A stretch of 64,000 nt of DNA. It comes from UBA10649 sp963700255. Lineage in GTDB: Bacteria; Actinomycetota; Actinomycetes; S36-B12. Location of the stretch: the NCBI GenBank assembly GCA_963700255.1, contig CAVOWW010000018.1, positions 62,001 to 126,000 of the forward strand, written 5' to 3'. Below are positions 8,642 to 16,209 of the stretch, piece by piece; within the stretch, counting starts at the first letter, position 1, and each line of letters begins with the position of its first letter. Made by a program: the position numbers and the translations under genes. A model generated the notes under the pieces. That model searched no databases. It had not been told where the DNA came from and worked only from the letters and a program-made list of their open reading frames with translations.

Positions 8642-9819
8642 GCACGGTCCTGGTTCTCGGTGGCTACGGAAACGCGGGAGCGAAGATCTGCAGCCTCCTG
8701 CTCGCGCATAGCGACCACACCGTGCGCATCGGTGGGAGGCACCTGGACCGTGCGCAGAGCCTGGTCGAGGAGCTCGGTACGGGGGATGCCACCTGGCGCC
8801 CCCGCATGCAGCCGGTCGCCGTCGATGCGCGCGACCCTGTGAGCCTGGATCGCGCCCTCGAGGGCGTCGACCTGTGCATCGCCGCTGCCGGCACGTCCCG
8901 GGACGCCACGACTGCCGTACGGTCCGCGCTCGCGGCCGGGTCGGACTACCTGGACATCCAGGTCGGCCGCGCCAAGGCGGATCGGCTGCTGGCACTGGAC
9001 ACCGAAGCCCGGGCGTCAGGCGCGACCGTTGTGACCGACGGAGGATTCCACCCGGGCGTCCCGGCGGCGATGGTTCGCTACGCCGACCAGCGACTGGGCG
9101 GGATCGAGCGGGCGCTCGTCGCCAGTGTGATCGCTGTCGACTGGGCATCGCTGCGGCCGGTCGCGGACTCCACCGTCGCGGAGATGATGGAGGAGTTCCG
9201 CGACTACTCCTATGAGGAGTACCGCTCCGGCCGCTGGGGAGCCGCGAGCGCGTTGCTGACCTTCAGCTTCCCGATCCCGTTCGGACGGCGGAAGGCGGCC
9301 GCGATGGGGCTTGCGGAGATGCACCAGCTCACCGATGCGCTGCCTGGGCTGAAGGACACGGGGTTCTACGTCGGCGGGTTCAACCCGGTCGTGGACTACG
9401 CCGTGATCCCGGTCGCCGTGGCGGGCATGAAGGTCGCCCCCGATCAGCTCGGCCCACCGCTGGGCCGGCTGCTGCACTGGGGTCTCGTCCGGTTCAGTCG
9501 CCCCCCGTACGGCACAGTCCTCCAGCTCGATGGAAACGGACCGGGGCAGGAGGAGGCGACCCTCATGCGGGTTGCCCATCCCGATGCCTACCTCGTCACG
9601 GCCGCGCCGACGGTAGCCGCAGCGCTGCAGATCCTCGACGGATCCGCCCGCAGACCCGGCGTGCACACCCAGGCGATGCTCGTCGAGCCGACCCGGTTCT
9701 TCAGCGACCAGTCCGCCATGGGCATCAGCGTCGAGTGGCTCGCCGAGCCGCCGGAGCGAGCGTTGCCGCGACCAGACAGCACCCCGTCACCGACCCCGGA
9801 CGAGAGGACCCCACGATGA
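8638..9819 (+). CDS. Saccharopine-dehydrogenase-like NAD(P)-binding protein
   Basis: The 393-residue protein opens with a Rossmann nucleotide-binding loop, VLVLGGYGNAGAKIC (residues about 4-18), followed by VRIGGRHLDRAQSLVEEL and VDLCIAAAGTSRDAT. This is the arrangement of the saccharopine dehydrogenase/reductase fold, widely used in unassigned actinobacterial oxidoreductases. The remainder has VTDGGFHPGVPAAMVRYAD and a long C-terminal region with one hydrophobic patch. The GTG start overlaps the previous TGA. It is the fourth gene of the MarR-led operon; the substrate is unknown. Confidence 0.7.
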   Translation: MSTVLVLGGYGNAGAKICSLLLAHSDHTVRIGGRHLDRAQSLVEELGTGDATWRPRMQPVAVDARDPVSLDRALEGVDLCIAAAGTSRDATTAVRSALAAGSDYLDIQVGRAKADRLLALDTEARASGATVVTDGGFHPGVPAAMVRYADQRLGGIERALVASVIAVDWASLRPVADSTVAEMMEEFRDYSYEEYRSGRWGAASALLTFSFPIPFGRRKAAAMGLAEMHQLTDALPGLKDTGFYVGGFNPVVDYAVIPVAVAGMKVAPDQLGPPLGRLLHWGLVRFSRPPYGTVLQLDGNGPGQEEATLMRVAHPDAYLVTAAPTVAAALQILDGSARRPGVHTQAMLVEPTRFFSDQSAMGISVEWLAEPPERALPRPDSTPSPTPDERTPR

Positions 9820-9935
9820 ACGCACTCGCGCAGGCCACCGACCACTCGCACGTCGACATCGACGAAGGGTCTGCTGCACGGGTAGGTGACATCTCAGCCT
9901 CTCACCCATCCGTGCAGCAGACCCTTTCGTCCTAG
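9816..9935 (+). CDS. Possible 39-residue peptide at operon end
   Basis: A short frame begins on the ATGA overlapping the dehydrogenase stop, as every earlier junction in this operon does, and runs MNALAQATDHSHVDIDEG before entering a long hairpin. It may be a real coupled small protein, or the start of a longer gene lost by deletion. Nothing in it matches a family I know. Its second half is encoded entirely by the inverted repeat, which lowers my confidence. Confidence 0.3.
   Translation: MNALAQATDHSHVDIDEGSAARVGDISASHPSVQQTLSS
9865..9926 (+). terminator. 17-bp perfect inverted repeat closing the MarR operon
   Basis: Arms 9865-9881 (AAGGGTCTGCTGCACGG) and 9910-9926 are exact reverse complements with a 28-nt loop, followed by TCGTCC rather than a U-run. 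The position right after the last operon gene suggests a terminator or an mRNA 3'-end stabiliser. The long perfect stem is unusual here, and a processed small RNA is an alternative. Confidence 0.55.
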
Positions 9936-10089
9936 CGGGGGACCGCGGGGTTCCGGACTATGGGGGGTTGGGCCCTCTCGTACTCAGTCAACGATGTGAG
10001 GCGACCCGACACCTCGCAGCTCCTGCTGTCGCAGCGCCGTGCTCCGCGCGCGAAGACGGACCTCTGCTGCTTCGGGGAGCGCTCCGACG

Positions 10090-10593
10090 CTAGTAGGCCT
10101 CGATCGGCGCGGGCTCTTGCCTCTCGCGTCTTGCCCGTGACGCCGCGGTGGAGTGCCGTCCGGCCGGTGTGTGGGTGCCCGCGCGCGCGAGCCCGAACGC
10201 GGGCATGTTCCCGTACACCGTCTCGTACGAGCCCGCGGGGACGAGGTAGGTCTCGTGCCAGATCCCGATGTCGCCCGAGTCGCGGACAAGGCGGTTGAAC
10301 TCGCGCCAGGCCCCCAGATGCTCCGCATCCGACGCCCGGGCGTACCGCTCGAGGCTCTCGAAGTCGCGCCAGTACTGCACGGAGAGGGTGACGCGGCCGA
10401 AGAAGTTCTCCATGTGGAGGCAGCCGCGATCTGGCTGCGCCATCAGTTCCGACTGCATCCGCGTCATCTGACGACCCACCTGCACCATGCGCGGCAGGCT
10501 GCGCAGGCGGTTCAGCCGGGACCCGATGAGGAAGACCACCACGTCTCCTTCGATGCTGGCCGTGAACCGACCCGGGAACACCGCGTTTGCCAT
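10090..10593 (-). CDS. DUF4188-type monooxygenase-like protein
   Basis: A 167-residue protein with the DUF4188 signature: VFPGRFTASIEGDVVVFLIGSRLN, a Met-rich stretch with Gln, FGRVTLSVQYWRDFESLERYAR and GIWHETYLVPAGSYETVYGNMPAFGLA. The family has a dimeric alpha/beta-barrel shape like small haem or monooxygenase proteins, but no defined reaction. ATG 10593 is chosen because GGAGG precedes it by five bases; ATG 10605 is an in-frame alternative. The gene is divergent from a TetR regulator, with a palindrome between them, so that regulator probably controls it. Confidence 0.7.
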   Translation of the reverse strand: MANAVFPGRFTASIEGDVVVFLIGSRLNRLRSLPRMVQVGRQMTRMQSELMAQPDRGCLHMENFFGRVTLSVQYWRDFESLERYARASDAEHLGAWREFNRLVRDSGDIGIWHETYLVPAGSYETVYGNMPAFGLARAGTHTPAGRHSTAASRARRERQEPAPIEAY

Positions 10594-10641
10594 CTCCGCC
10601 TCCATCCGGCTGAACTTGTCGTCGTCAAGATAGGGGATGAA

Positions 10642-10672
10642 CTTGACGGTGTCAAGATTGGTCCGGGACAAT
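10642..10672 (+). promoter_or_regulatory. TetR promoter and operator
   Basis: A perfect palindrome CTTGAC-GGT-GTCAAG lies at 10642-10656. It overlaps a -35 box TTGACG (10644-10649), which is 17 nt from GACAAT (10667-10672). The predicted start point is at or next to the GTG codon at 10679, so the TetR mRNA would be leaderless. The palindrome also lies upstream of the divergent gene, so one operator could control both. Confidence 0.65.
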
Positions 10673-10678
10673 GGGGCC

Positions 10679-11326
10679 GTGACTCCGCGGCGCCCCGCAC
10701 CCTCGTCCGTCCAGGACGGCGGTGCTGACCACGTGCGCACCTACCATCACGGCGACCTGCGGGCGGCGCTGCTTGCCGAGGCGGGACTCCTGCTCGAGCA
10801 GGAAGGCGTCGATGCCGTCACGTTCCGGGGGTTGGCGCGCCGCCTGGGCGTCTCGCACGCGGCCCCGGGCTACCACTTCGCCGATCGGGAGGACCTTCTA
10901 CTCGAGCTGGGTGCCCGCGGCCACGTCCTGCTCACGGAGGCGATGCAGTCGCGGCTCGACGAGGGAGTCGATGAACCACTGGTGGCCATCGGCAAGGGCT
11001 ACCTCGACTTCGCGATGTCCCACCCCCAGCACTTCAGGCTGATGTTCGCGGGAGTCGCCGGGATGGACGCCGGTGCGCACCCGGCATTCGCCGAGGCGGG
11101 CAACCGATCAGGAGCCATGCTCGTCACGACCGCGACCGGCTCCGTCGACCCCGCCGACGACCCCGCCCGGTGGCTGAAGGCCTGGGCGCTCGTGCACGGC
11201 CTGGCCACGCTGTGGAACGACGGCGGGCTCAGTGAAGGCTTCGCCGGCCTTGGCGGCCAGGCGGCCTTCCGTTCGATCGCGGACAGCATCCTGTCGGACG
11301 CCTTCCCGGCCCGGCGTCGCCGCTGA
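10679..11326 (+). CDS. TetR-family transcriptional regulator
   Basis: The 215-residue protein has a TetR helix-turn-helix near residues 20-65: TYHHGDLRAALLAEAGLLLEQ, then VDAVTFRGLARRLGVSHAAPGYHFADREDLL. The C-terminal ligand domain includes HPQHFRLMFAG and WALVHGLATLWNDGGL, as in the TetR_C_33/WHG group. The GTG at 10679 is chosen because the promoter's predicted start point falls on it. It is divergent from the DUF4188 gene, and a palindrome covering its own -35 box indicates autorepression. Confidence 0.85.
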   Translation: MTPRRPAPSSVQDGGADHVRTYHHGDLRAALLAEAGLLLEQEGVDAVTFRGLARRLGVSHAAPGYHFADREDLLLELGARGHVLLTEAMQSRLDEGVDEPLVAIGKGYLDFAMSHPQHFRLMFAGVAGMDAGAHPAFAEAGNRSGAMLVTTATGSVDPADDPARWLKAWALVHGLATLWNDGGLSEGFAGLGGQAAFRSIADSILSDAFPARRRR

Positions 11327-11400
11327 CCGGCGTCGGCATGGTCGGGCGGCCTGGTGGGCGCTTGGCTCCTCGTCTGAGGGTGTATGGACCGTGACACTCG

Positions 11401-11601
11401 GTGGTGGACTGGGTTGCTGCCGCCGCGGTGGACGATCGCGCGATGGACGCGCACTCCGTGCAGCGGTTCCCGGCGAAGGCCCTGACGTCCGGTGATGCCA
11501 GCGTCAGGCAGGTCCCGGCAGTCCTTGGTCATTCGTCCGCAGCAGCCACCCTCCGGCCTCGCGGCTCGAGTAGTCGGCGAGGGCGGGTGTATTCAGTGTG
11601 A
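11401..11601 (+). pseudogene. Remnant of a tyrosine-recombinase (phage integrase) C-terminus
   Basis: The reading frame includes SVRQVPAVLGHSSAAATL, which closely follows the integrase box II consensus (VK.VQ..LGHSS...TL...Y). The catalytic Tyr is missing: after ATL the frame runs into Arg/Ser-rich sequence and stops. No upstream integrase body is readable, so this is a fragment. It lies beside an AbiEi-like gene and a VapBC pair, genes that often arrive on mobile DNA, so it may mark an old insertion. The identification rests on about 18 residues. Confidence 0.45.
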
Positions 11602-11949
11602 CGGCAGGCGGTTGCCGGGATCGATCAGGAACTGCCGGAGTGACGTCGCACCGGGGTAGGCGAGCATGTCGGGCTCGGCGATGCGCTTCCACACGTCCTC
11701 GAGGGTGAAGAGTCCCCGGTCAAGGCAGTGGCGCACCATCAGTGTCAGATCGTCCCTCCCCAGTTGGGGTGCGAGGTCGATGACCGTGCGCAGCGGGGTG
11801 GTGCAGGGGACGCCGTTGACGGTCGTGGTGTCCGTCTCAGGGATGTCGCGGTAGTGGATGGTCACGTCGTAGCCGTCGATGACGACGCGCTCCGCCGGAC
11901 AGCCATTGGAATCGACGAAGTAGTCGCCGGTTCTGTTGTTGTTCCTCAT
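11593..11949 (-). CDS. AbiEi-like / DUF559-neighbour protein
   Basis: The 118-residue protein contains DVTIHYRDIPETDTTTVNGVPCTTPLRTVIDLAPQLGRD followed by LTLMVRHCLDRGLFTLEDVW. The segment G(I/V)P.TTP.RT..DLA is characteristic of the central part of AbiEi-type type IV antitoxin proteins and of related actinobacterial proteins that carry a DUF559 domain. Here the N-terminal helix-turn-helix and any nuclease domain are missing, so it is short for the family. It overlaps the integrase remnant by 9 nt and is divergent from the VapBC pair. It may be a leftover domain rather than a working antitoxin. Confidence 0.5.
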   Translation of the reverse strand: MRNNNRTGDYFVDSNGCPAERVVIDGYDVTIHYRDIPETDTTTVNGVPCTTPLRTVIDLAPQLGRDDLTLMVRHCLDRGLFTLEDVWKRIAEPDMLAYPGATSLRQFLIDPGNRLPSH

Positions 11950-12022
11950 GAACGGAGCCTAGGGAAGTTCGGCGCAGCGATCGGATCTTGTCCACAGGCC
12001 CTAGCGCAGTCGCAGGCATCGC

Positions 12023-12038
12023 GTAGCACTTGTGCTAC
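12023..12038 (+). promoter_or_regulatory. Toxin-antitoxin operator palindrome
   Basis: GTAGCAC-TT-GTGCTAC is a perfect 16-bp palindrome ending 9 nt before the antitoxin ATG. Phd/VapB antitoxins repress their own operon by binding such sites, so this is the probable operator. Confidence 0.7.
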
Positions 12039-12047
12039 TTTGGCTCC

Positions 12048-12296
12048 ATGTCCACGGTTGGTGTCCGCGAGCTGCGGCAGAACGCGAGCGAGATCCTGCG
12101 CGAGGTTGAGGCGGGGGAGCCGGCCACGGTGACCGTGGCGGGGCGTCCGGTGGCGCAGATCGTCCCGATCCGTGCGGAGCAGTGGACCACCTGGGAGCGA
12201 GTGCGCACCGTCTTCACCAGCCCGACTGATCCGGCGTGGGACGCCGAGCGTCGCGACTTCGGCGCGACCGGTCTTGATGATCCGTGGGAGCGGTAG
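12048..12296 (+). CDS. vapB: Phd/YefM-family antitoxin
   Basis: The 82-residue protein begins STVGVRELRQNASEILREVEAGEPATVTVAGRPVAQIVPI, the classic Phd/YefM fold that forms the DNA-binding dimer. The C-terminal tail (WERVRTVFTSPTDPAWDAERRDFG) would wrap the toxin. Start ATG 12048 is chosen over 12030 because it matches the family and leaves the operator free. The stop overlaps the toxin GTG by one base, so translation is coupled. It neutralises the PIN toxin and represses the operon through the palindrome at 12023. Confidence 0.9.
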   Translation: MSTVGVRELRQNASEILREVEAGEPATVTVAGRPVAQIVPIRAEQWTTWERVRTVFTSPTDPAWDAERRDFGATGLDDPWER

Positions 12297-12676
12297 TGCT
12301 CTCCGTTCTGGACACGAGCATCCTGATCTCCGAGCGCACTGCGCCGATCGAGGGGGAGATTGCCATCAGTGTCGTGTCCATCGCCGAGTTGCAGTTCGGC
12401 GTGCTTGTCGCACCCGACGACGAGCGACGCGCGCATCGGCTGGCCCGGCTCAGTGCAATCGTGCGCAGTTTCGAGCCGCTCCCGGTGGATGGTGCGGTGG
12501 CGGCGAGCTACGGCGAACTGGCGGCGGCTACGCATCGCGCCGGACGCAAAGCCGGTGCGCGGAGCCTGGACTTGATGATCGCGGCCACCGCCCACGCGCA
12601 CGGCGCTCGACTGATCACCGCGAACCCTGAGGACGTGCGGCACCTGGGCGACCTACTCGAGATCGTCCCCGCATAG
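12296..12676 (+). CDS. vapC: VapC-type PIN-domain ribonuclease toxin
   Basis: The 126-residue protein has the PIN-domain acidic residues of VapC toxins: Asp6 in VLDTSILI, Glu31 in SIAELQFG, Asp92 in SLDLMIAATA, and the closing ITANPEDVRHL. PIN toxins cut RNA (often tRNA or rRNA) with Mg or Mn and are held inactive by the partner antitoxin. The GTG at 12296 shares a base with the antitoxin stop. All catalytic positions are present, so the module looks functional. Confidence 0.9.
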   Translation: MLSVLDTSILISERTAPIEGEIAISVVSIAELQFGVLVAPDDERRAHRLARLSAIVRSFEPLPVDGAVAASYGELAAATHRAGRKAGARSLDLMIAATAHAHGARLITANPEDVRHLGDLLEIVPA

Positions 12677-12719
12677 CGCCGTGACCGGGTACGTGTGCGA
12701 GGCGGACCACCGCCCAGAG

Positions 12720-13061
12720 CTACATGATTCGGCGGACCTCCTGCGGCCAGCCGCAGGCTTCCGCGATCCTTCCCGCCCACATCCGTGCGGCCTCGACGTC
12801 CGCGACATCCACCACGGTGAGCCCGCCCAGGAAGTCGGTGGACTCGCCGTAGAGTCCGGCGGTGAACTCCAGCGTCCCGCTGGTGGCGTCCGCGGTGAAG
12901 GCCTGGTCGATGTCCTCCTCGAGCCCTCCGGCGAACACGTAGACGCCGGCTGCCTTCATGTCGTCCACGACCGCCCTGGCGAGCGGCCCGCGCTCACGGA
13001 ACCACTCCTCGGGGTGGTCGCCCACCCACTGCTGGTTGAAGTAGATGACGTACTGGGCCAT
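12720..13061 (-). CDS. YCII-related domain protein
   Basis: The 113-residue protein begins MAQYVIYFNQQWVGDHPEEWF and continues with VFAGGLEEDIDQAFTAD, then GLTVVDVADVEAARMWAGRIAEACG. This is the YCII-like ferredoxin fold (DGPF group), small dimeric proteins with a His/Asp pocket, sometimes encoded beside ECF sigma factors. No catalytic role is established for this type. It stands alone, divergent from a luciferase-like monooxygenase across a 222-nt gap in which I see no clear promoter. Confidence 0.75.
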   Translation of the reverse strand: MAQYVIYFNQQWVGDHPEEWFRERGPLARAVVDDMKAAGVYVFAGGLEEDIDQAFTADATSGTLEFTAGLYGESTDFLGGLTVVDVADVEAARMWAGRIAEACGWPQEVRRIM

Positions 13062-13283
13062 GGCTGCTCCTGCCTCAGTGGTGGCGACGTGTGCGCCTGA
13101 ACCCCTCCACGGCGAGCGGGAGACGGAATCCACGCGATCGTGCGGACAACAGTGGCACACCTGGGCCCCACCCCGTGATCTGGACCAGGACACTCGAGCG
13201 GGTCCTTCTTCGTGTGGATACTGGACCCGCGGGCCACCGCGCACACCGGGTTCGCGATGGCCGTGCTCTCCTGGGAGGCAGTC

Positions 13284-14171
13284 ATGAGGATCGGCGTCCA
13301 CATCATCAACTTCGAGGTTCCGGGTGGCCCAGGCGAGATCGGCCCGACCCTGGCCAACGCCGGCCGTGCCGTCGAGGAGGCGGGTCTCGACAACCTGTCC
13401 GTCATGGACCACTACTTCCAGATGGAGATGGCCGGTGGGCCCGAGAAGCCAATGCTGGAGGGCTACACCACTCTCGGCTTCCTCGCGGCGCACACGTCCA
13501 CGGTCGAGCTCCAGTTGCTCGTCACGGGTGTTACCTACCGCCACCCCGGGCTGCTCGCCAAGATCGTCACGACCCTCGACGTGCTGTCCGGGGGTCGCGC
13601 GATGCTCGGTATCGGCGCCGCTTGGTACGACCGCGAGCACCTGGGCCTCGGGGTGCCGTTCCCGCCGCTCGCTGAGCGCTTCGAGCGCCTGGAGGAGACG
13701 CTGCAGATCGTCCATCAGATGTGGAGCGACGACGACGGACCCTACGTCGGTACGCACTACTCGCTGGCCGAGACGATCAACGTGCCGCAGGCCATCGCGC
13801 AGCCCCACCCGCCGATCATGATCGGCGGCATGGGGGAGAAGAAGACGCTGCGACTGGTGGCGCAGTACGCCGATGCCTGCAACCTCTTCACCGGACCTGA
13901 CACCGGCGCGGACGACGTCCTTGCGAAGCTCGCGGTCCTCGAGGAGCACTGCCGGGTCGTCGGCTCGGACTTCGCCGCCATCCGCAAGACGATCCTCTGG
14001 ACGGGCCCGCTGGACCCGGACGCTGCTGGGGGACGCGAGTTCGTCGAGCGGATGCGCTCGTTCGCGGATGTCGGCGTCGACGAGGTCCACGTCATGCCGT
14101 TCACGGGCGACCCCGTGCCCTACATCCAGGGCCTGGGGGATCACGTGGTGGGAGGGCTCTCCGCGCTGTGA
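13284..14171 (+). CDS. LLM-class F420-dependent oxidoreductase
   Basis: The 295-residue protein is a luciferase-like (TIM-barrel) oxidoreductase of the F420-binding group: MRIGVHIINFEVPG, NLSVMDHYFQM, LLVTGVTYRHPGLLAKIVTTLDVLSGGRAMLGIGAAWYD and PPIMIGGMGEKKTLRLVAQYADACNL. F420H2 members reduce C=C or imine bonds in secondary metabolism or cofactor turnover. ATG 13284 follows GGGAGGCAGTC, a good ribosome-binding site; an upstream start at 13212 is less likely. It is followed about 100 nt later by a methyltransferase and another luciferase-like gene. Confidence 0.85.
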   Translation: MRIGVHIINFEVPGGPGEIGPTLANAGRAVEEAGLDNLSVMDHYFQMEMAGGPEKPMLEGYTTLGFLAAHTSTVELQLLVTGVTYRHPGLLAKIVTTLDVLSGGRAMLGIGAAWYDREHLGLGVPFPPLAERFERLEETLQIVHQMWSDDDGPYVGTHYSLAETINVPQAIAQPHPPIMIGGMGEKKTLRLVAQYADACNLFTGPDTGADDVLAKLAVLEEHCRVVGSDFAAIRKTILWTGPLDPDAAGGREFVERMRSFADVGVDEVHVMPFTGDPVPYIQGLGDHVVGGLSAL

Positions 14172-14268
14172 CGCGTGCCCCTCACGCGGAACGCCAAGCG
14201 GTCGAGAGGGATCCGGGTATGAGGGCGCAACCCTAGTCACGGGACCCGATGGGTGACACTCTCCCGGT

Positions 14269-15093
14269 ATGGATGATCGCGACGAGGCCGAACGTCGAAC
14301 CGCGAGGCTCTTCGACACGATCGCGACGGAGTACGACGCATCGGGCGTCGACTTCTTCCAGCCGATCGCTGCCGGGCTGGTCGCTGCCTTGTCGCCTGGC
14401 CGGGGCGAGCGCTGGCTCGACATGGGCTGCGGGCGCGGCGCGGTCCTTTTCCCTCTTGCGGCAGCCGTGGCCCCCGGAGGAGTGCTGGGACTTGATGTGG
14501 CGCCGGCCATGCTCGCTCTCGCCAGGGCCACAGCCGCCGAACGCGGTGTTGCCAACGTCGAGTTCGTTGAGGGCAGTGCCCAGACACCCGATCCAGCCCT
14601 CGGCTCCTTCGACGGGATCGCGTCGAGCCTCGTGCTGTTCTTCCTCCCCGATCCCCTCGAGGCCGTGCGCGCGTGGCTGCCCCTGGTGCGTCCAGGAGGA
14701 ACGGTCGGAGTCACGACCTTCGGCGAGACCGATCCCCGCTGGAGGGACGTGGACGCTGTGCTCCAGCCCTACCTGCCCAGGCGGGATGCCCGCACGTCCG
14801 GCAGTCAGGGACCGTTCGGCAGCGATGCCGGGATGGAGCAGCTGCTGCTGGACGGTGGTTTCATCTCGGCTCGGACCGTGAGCCAGCGCGTCGACGTGGT
14901 GTTCAGCGGATTCGATCAATGGCTGGCGTTCAGCATGTCGACGGGGCAGCGGGCCGCCTGGCTCGCCGTCCCCGAGGCCGACCTCGCGGCAGCCCGCGAA
15001 GCTGTGGCCACGCGGCTGATGAGCCACGCGCGTCCCGACGGCTCGATCAGCTTCGAGCAGGTGGTTCGCCACACCCTGGCCGAGCGCGAGTAG
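14269..15093 (+). CDS. Class I SAM-dependent methyltransferase
   Basis: A 274-residue methyltransferase of the UbiE/Methyltransf_11 type: LFDTIATEYD near residue 14, motif I WLDMGCGRGAVLFPL near 47-61, GGVLGLDVAPAMLALARA, VEFVEGSAQTPD and VRPGGTVGVTTFGE. The C-terminal 100 residues form a substrate cap with FSGFDQWLAFSMSTGQRAAW. The acceptor is unknown. It lies between two luciferase-like oxidoreductases on the same strand (21 nt before the second), so the three may form a modification pathway. Confidence 0.85.
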   Translation: MDDRDEAERRTARLFDTIATEYDASGVDFFQPIAAGLVAALSPGRGERWLDMGCGRGAVLFPLAAAVAPGGVLGLDVAPAMLALARATAAERGVANVEFVEGSAQTPDPALGSFDGIASSLVLFFLPDPLEAVRAWLPLVRPGGTVGVTTFGETDPRWRDVDAVLQPYLPRRDARTSGSQGPFGSDAGMEQLLLDGGFISARTVSQRVDVVFSGFDQWLAFSMSTGQRAAWLAVPEADLAAAREAVATRLMSHARPDGSISFEQVVRHTLAERE

Positions 15094-15113
15094 CAGACGT
15101 GGGAAGGTGAGGC

Positions 15114-15992
15114 ATGACCGTTGATCTGGGCGTCGTCATCCGACCGCAGTCCCCGCCAGAGGCGATGCGCAGGCTTGTGCGGCACGCCGAGTCCGTGGGG
15201 CTGGAGCAGGTCTGGCTGTGGGAGGACTGCTTCCTCGAGGGAGGCGTGGCCTCGGCGGCGACCGCCTTGGCGGACACCGAGCGGCTGACGGTGGGGCTCG
15301 GGCTCCTCCCCGTCCCGCTCCGCAACGTGGCGGCCACTGCCATGGAGATCGCCACGCTCGACCGGATGCACGGCAGTCGGTTCCGCGTCTGCGTCGGCCA
15401 TGGCGTGCAGGAGTGGATGGAGCAGGTCGGTGCCCGAGCCGCGTCGCCGATGACGCTCATGCGGGAGTACCTCGTGGCCCTGCGGAGGCTGCTGGCGGGC
15501 GAGGTCGTCACCACGGACGGCGAGTACGTCCGGATGCACGCCGTCTCCCTGGACTGGCCGCCCCTCATGCCGACCCGGGTCCTCATGGGCGCGGCCGGAC
15601 CGAAGTCCCTCGCCCTTGCCGGTGAGGCCGCCGACGGAGTGGTGATCATGGAGGACACGTCGCCCGAGGCGCTGCGGTCGGCCCTCGTCTCGGTGGAGGA
15701 GGGCCGTGACCGAGCAGGGCGGCAGGATCCGTTCGACGTCGTCGTCTACCTCCGTGCCTACCGGGGTCCGGATGCCCACGAGAAGCTGCGACGGGACGGC
15801 AAGTACGAGACGGGCAACTACGGGGTCGACCTGTCGGCCGCGTCAGTCGGCCAGGCCGTAGCGGATCTCGCCGGCGCCGGGGCGACGACGGTGGTCCTCG
15901 TTCATGCCGGCGACGAGCTGTCGGTGGGGGCCTACCTGGACGAGGCTGCGGCGATCGTCCACGGCGTGACGGGTCGCCCGGCGCCCAGCTGA
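15114..15992 (+). CDS. LLM-class flavin/F420-dependent oxidoreductase
   Basis: A 292-residue luciferase-like TIM-barrel protein: VDLGVVIRPQSPPEAMRRLVRHAES, QVWLWEDCFLEGG, LTVGLGLLPVPLRNVAATAMEIATLDRMHGSRFRVCVGHGV and PTRVLMGAAGPKSLALAGEAADGVVI. The family transfers hydride through FMN or F420; the substrate is unknown. It starts 21 nt after the methyltransferase and is the last gene before the terminator at 16044. Confidence 0.85.
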   Translation: MTVDLGVVIRPQSPPEAMRRLVRHAESVGLEQVWLWEDCFLEGGVASAATALADTERLTVGLGLLPVPLRNVAATAMEIATLDRMHGSRFRVCVGHGVQEWMEQVGARAASPMTLMREYLVALRRLLAGEVVTTDGEYVRMHAVSLDWPPLMPTRVLMGAAGPKSLALAGEAADGVVIMEDTSPEALRSALVSVEEGRDRAGRQDPFDVVVYLRAYRGPDAHEKLRRDGKYETGNYGVDLSAASVGQAVADLAGAGATTVVLVHAGDELSVGAYLDEAAAIVHGVTGRPAPS

Positions 15993-16043
15993 GGTGTCCG
16001 CGTCGGGTGGTTGACGGACGAGCGACTGCCGTCCTACATTTGT

Positions 16044-16075
16044 GGGGCATCAGCAGCGGTTACTGCTGATGCCCC
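16044..16075. terminator. Perfect 13-bp stem-loop, probably bidirectional terminator
   Basis: GGGGCATCAGCAG (16044-16056), loop CGGTTA, and its exact reverse complement (16063-16075). It lies between the end of the luciferase-like gene (plus) and the end of the 40-residue gene (minus), so it could stop transcription from both sides. No U-run follows on either side. A possible plus-strand promoter (TTGACG at 16011, TACATT at 16035, 18-nt spacing) just before it leaves open that it is the 5' end of a small RNA. Confidence 0.6.
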
Positions 16076-16086
16076 TGAAACGGTCG

Positions 16087-16209
16087 TCAGGACCCGATCA
16101 GGGTCCTGACGAGTTCCACGAGGGCCCTGGCCAGCAGCGCGGTTGCGGTAAACAGTGCGCATGCGGCCAGGGCTTTCTCATGGAACCGATCTGGCTTCCG
16201 CCCTCTCAT
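16087..16209 (-). CDS. 40-residue single-span membrane peptide
   Basis: Starting at ATG 16209, preceded by GGGAGGTGAG at good spacing, the minus strand encodes MRGRKPDRFHEK, a hydrophobic helix ALAACALFTATALLARA and a short tail ending LVRTLIGS. A basic N-terminus and one helix fit an inner-membrane peptide. The stop lies inside a perfect hairpin (GTCAGGACCC-GATCA-GGGTCCTGAC, 16086-16110), and a 13-bp terminator follows. The gene itself contains a long-range inverted repeat (GCCCTGGCC at 16124-16132 with 16165-16173). I know no family. The ribosome-binding site and terminator are the main evidence that it is real. Confidence 0.5.
   Translation of the reverse strand: MRGRKPDRFHEKALAACALFTATALLARALVELVRTLIGS

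Noticed and set aside
12720..14714. A long minus-strand frame extending beyond the YCII gene
   Set aside because: Only its last 113 residues resemble a protein; the rest lies opposite a luciferase-like gene and part of a methyltransferase gene.
16063..16100. CTGATG and GAAAC near the 13-bp hairpin, like a hammerhead ribozyme core
   Set aside because: The three helices cannot be arranged around the core: CTGATG is inside a fully paired stem and the required CTGANGA is incomplete.
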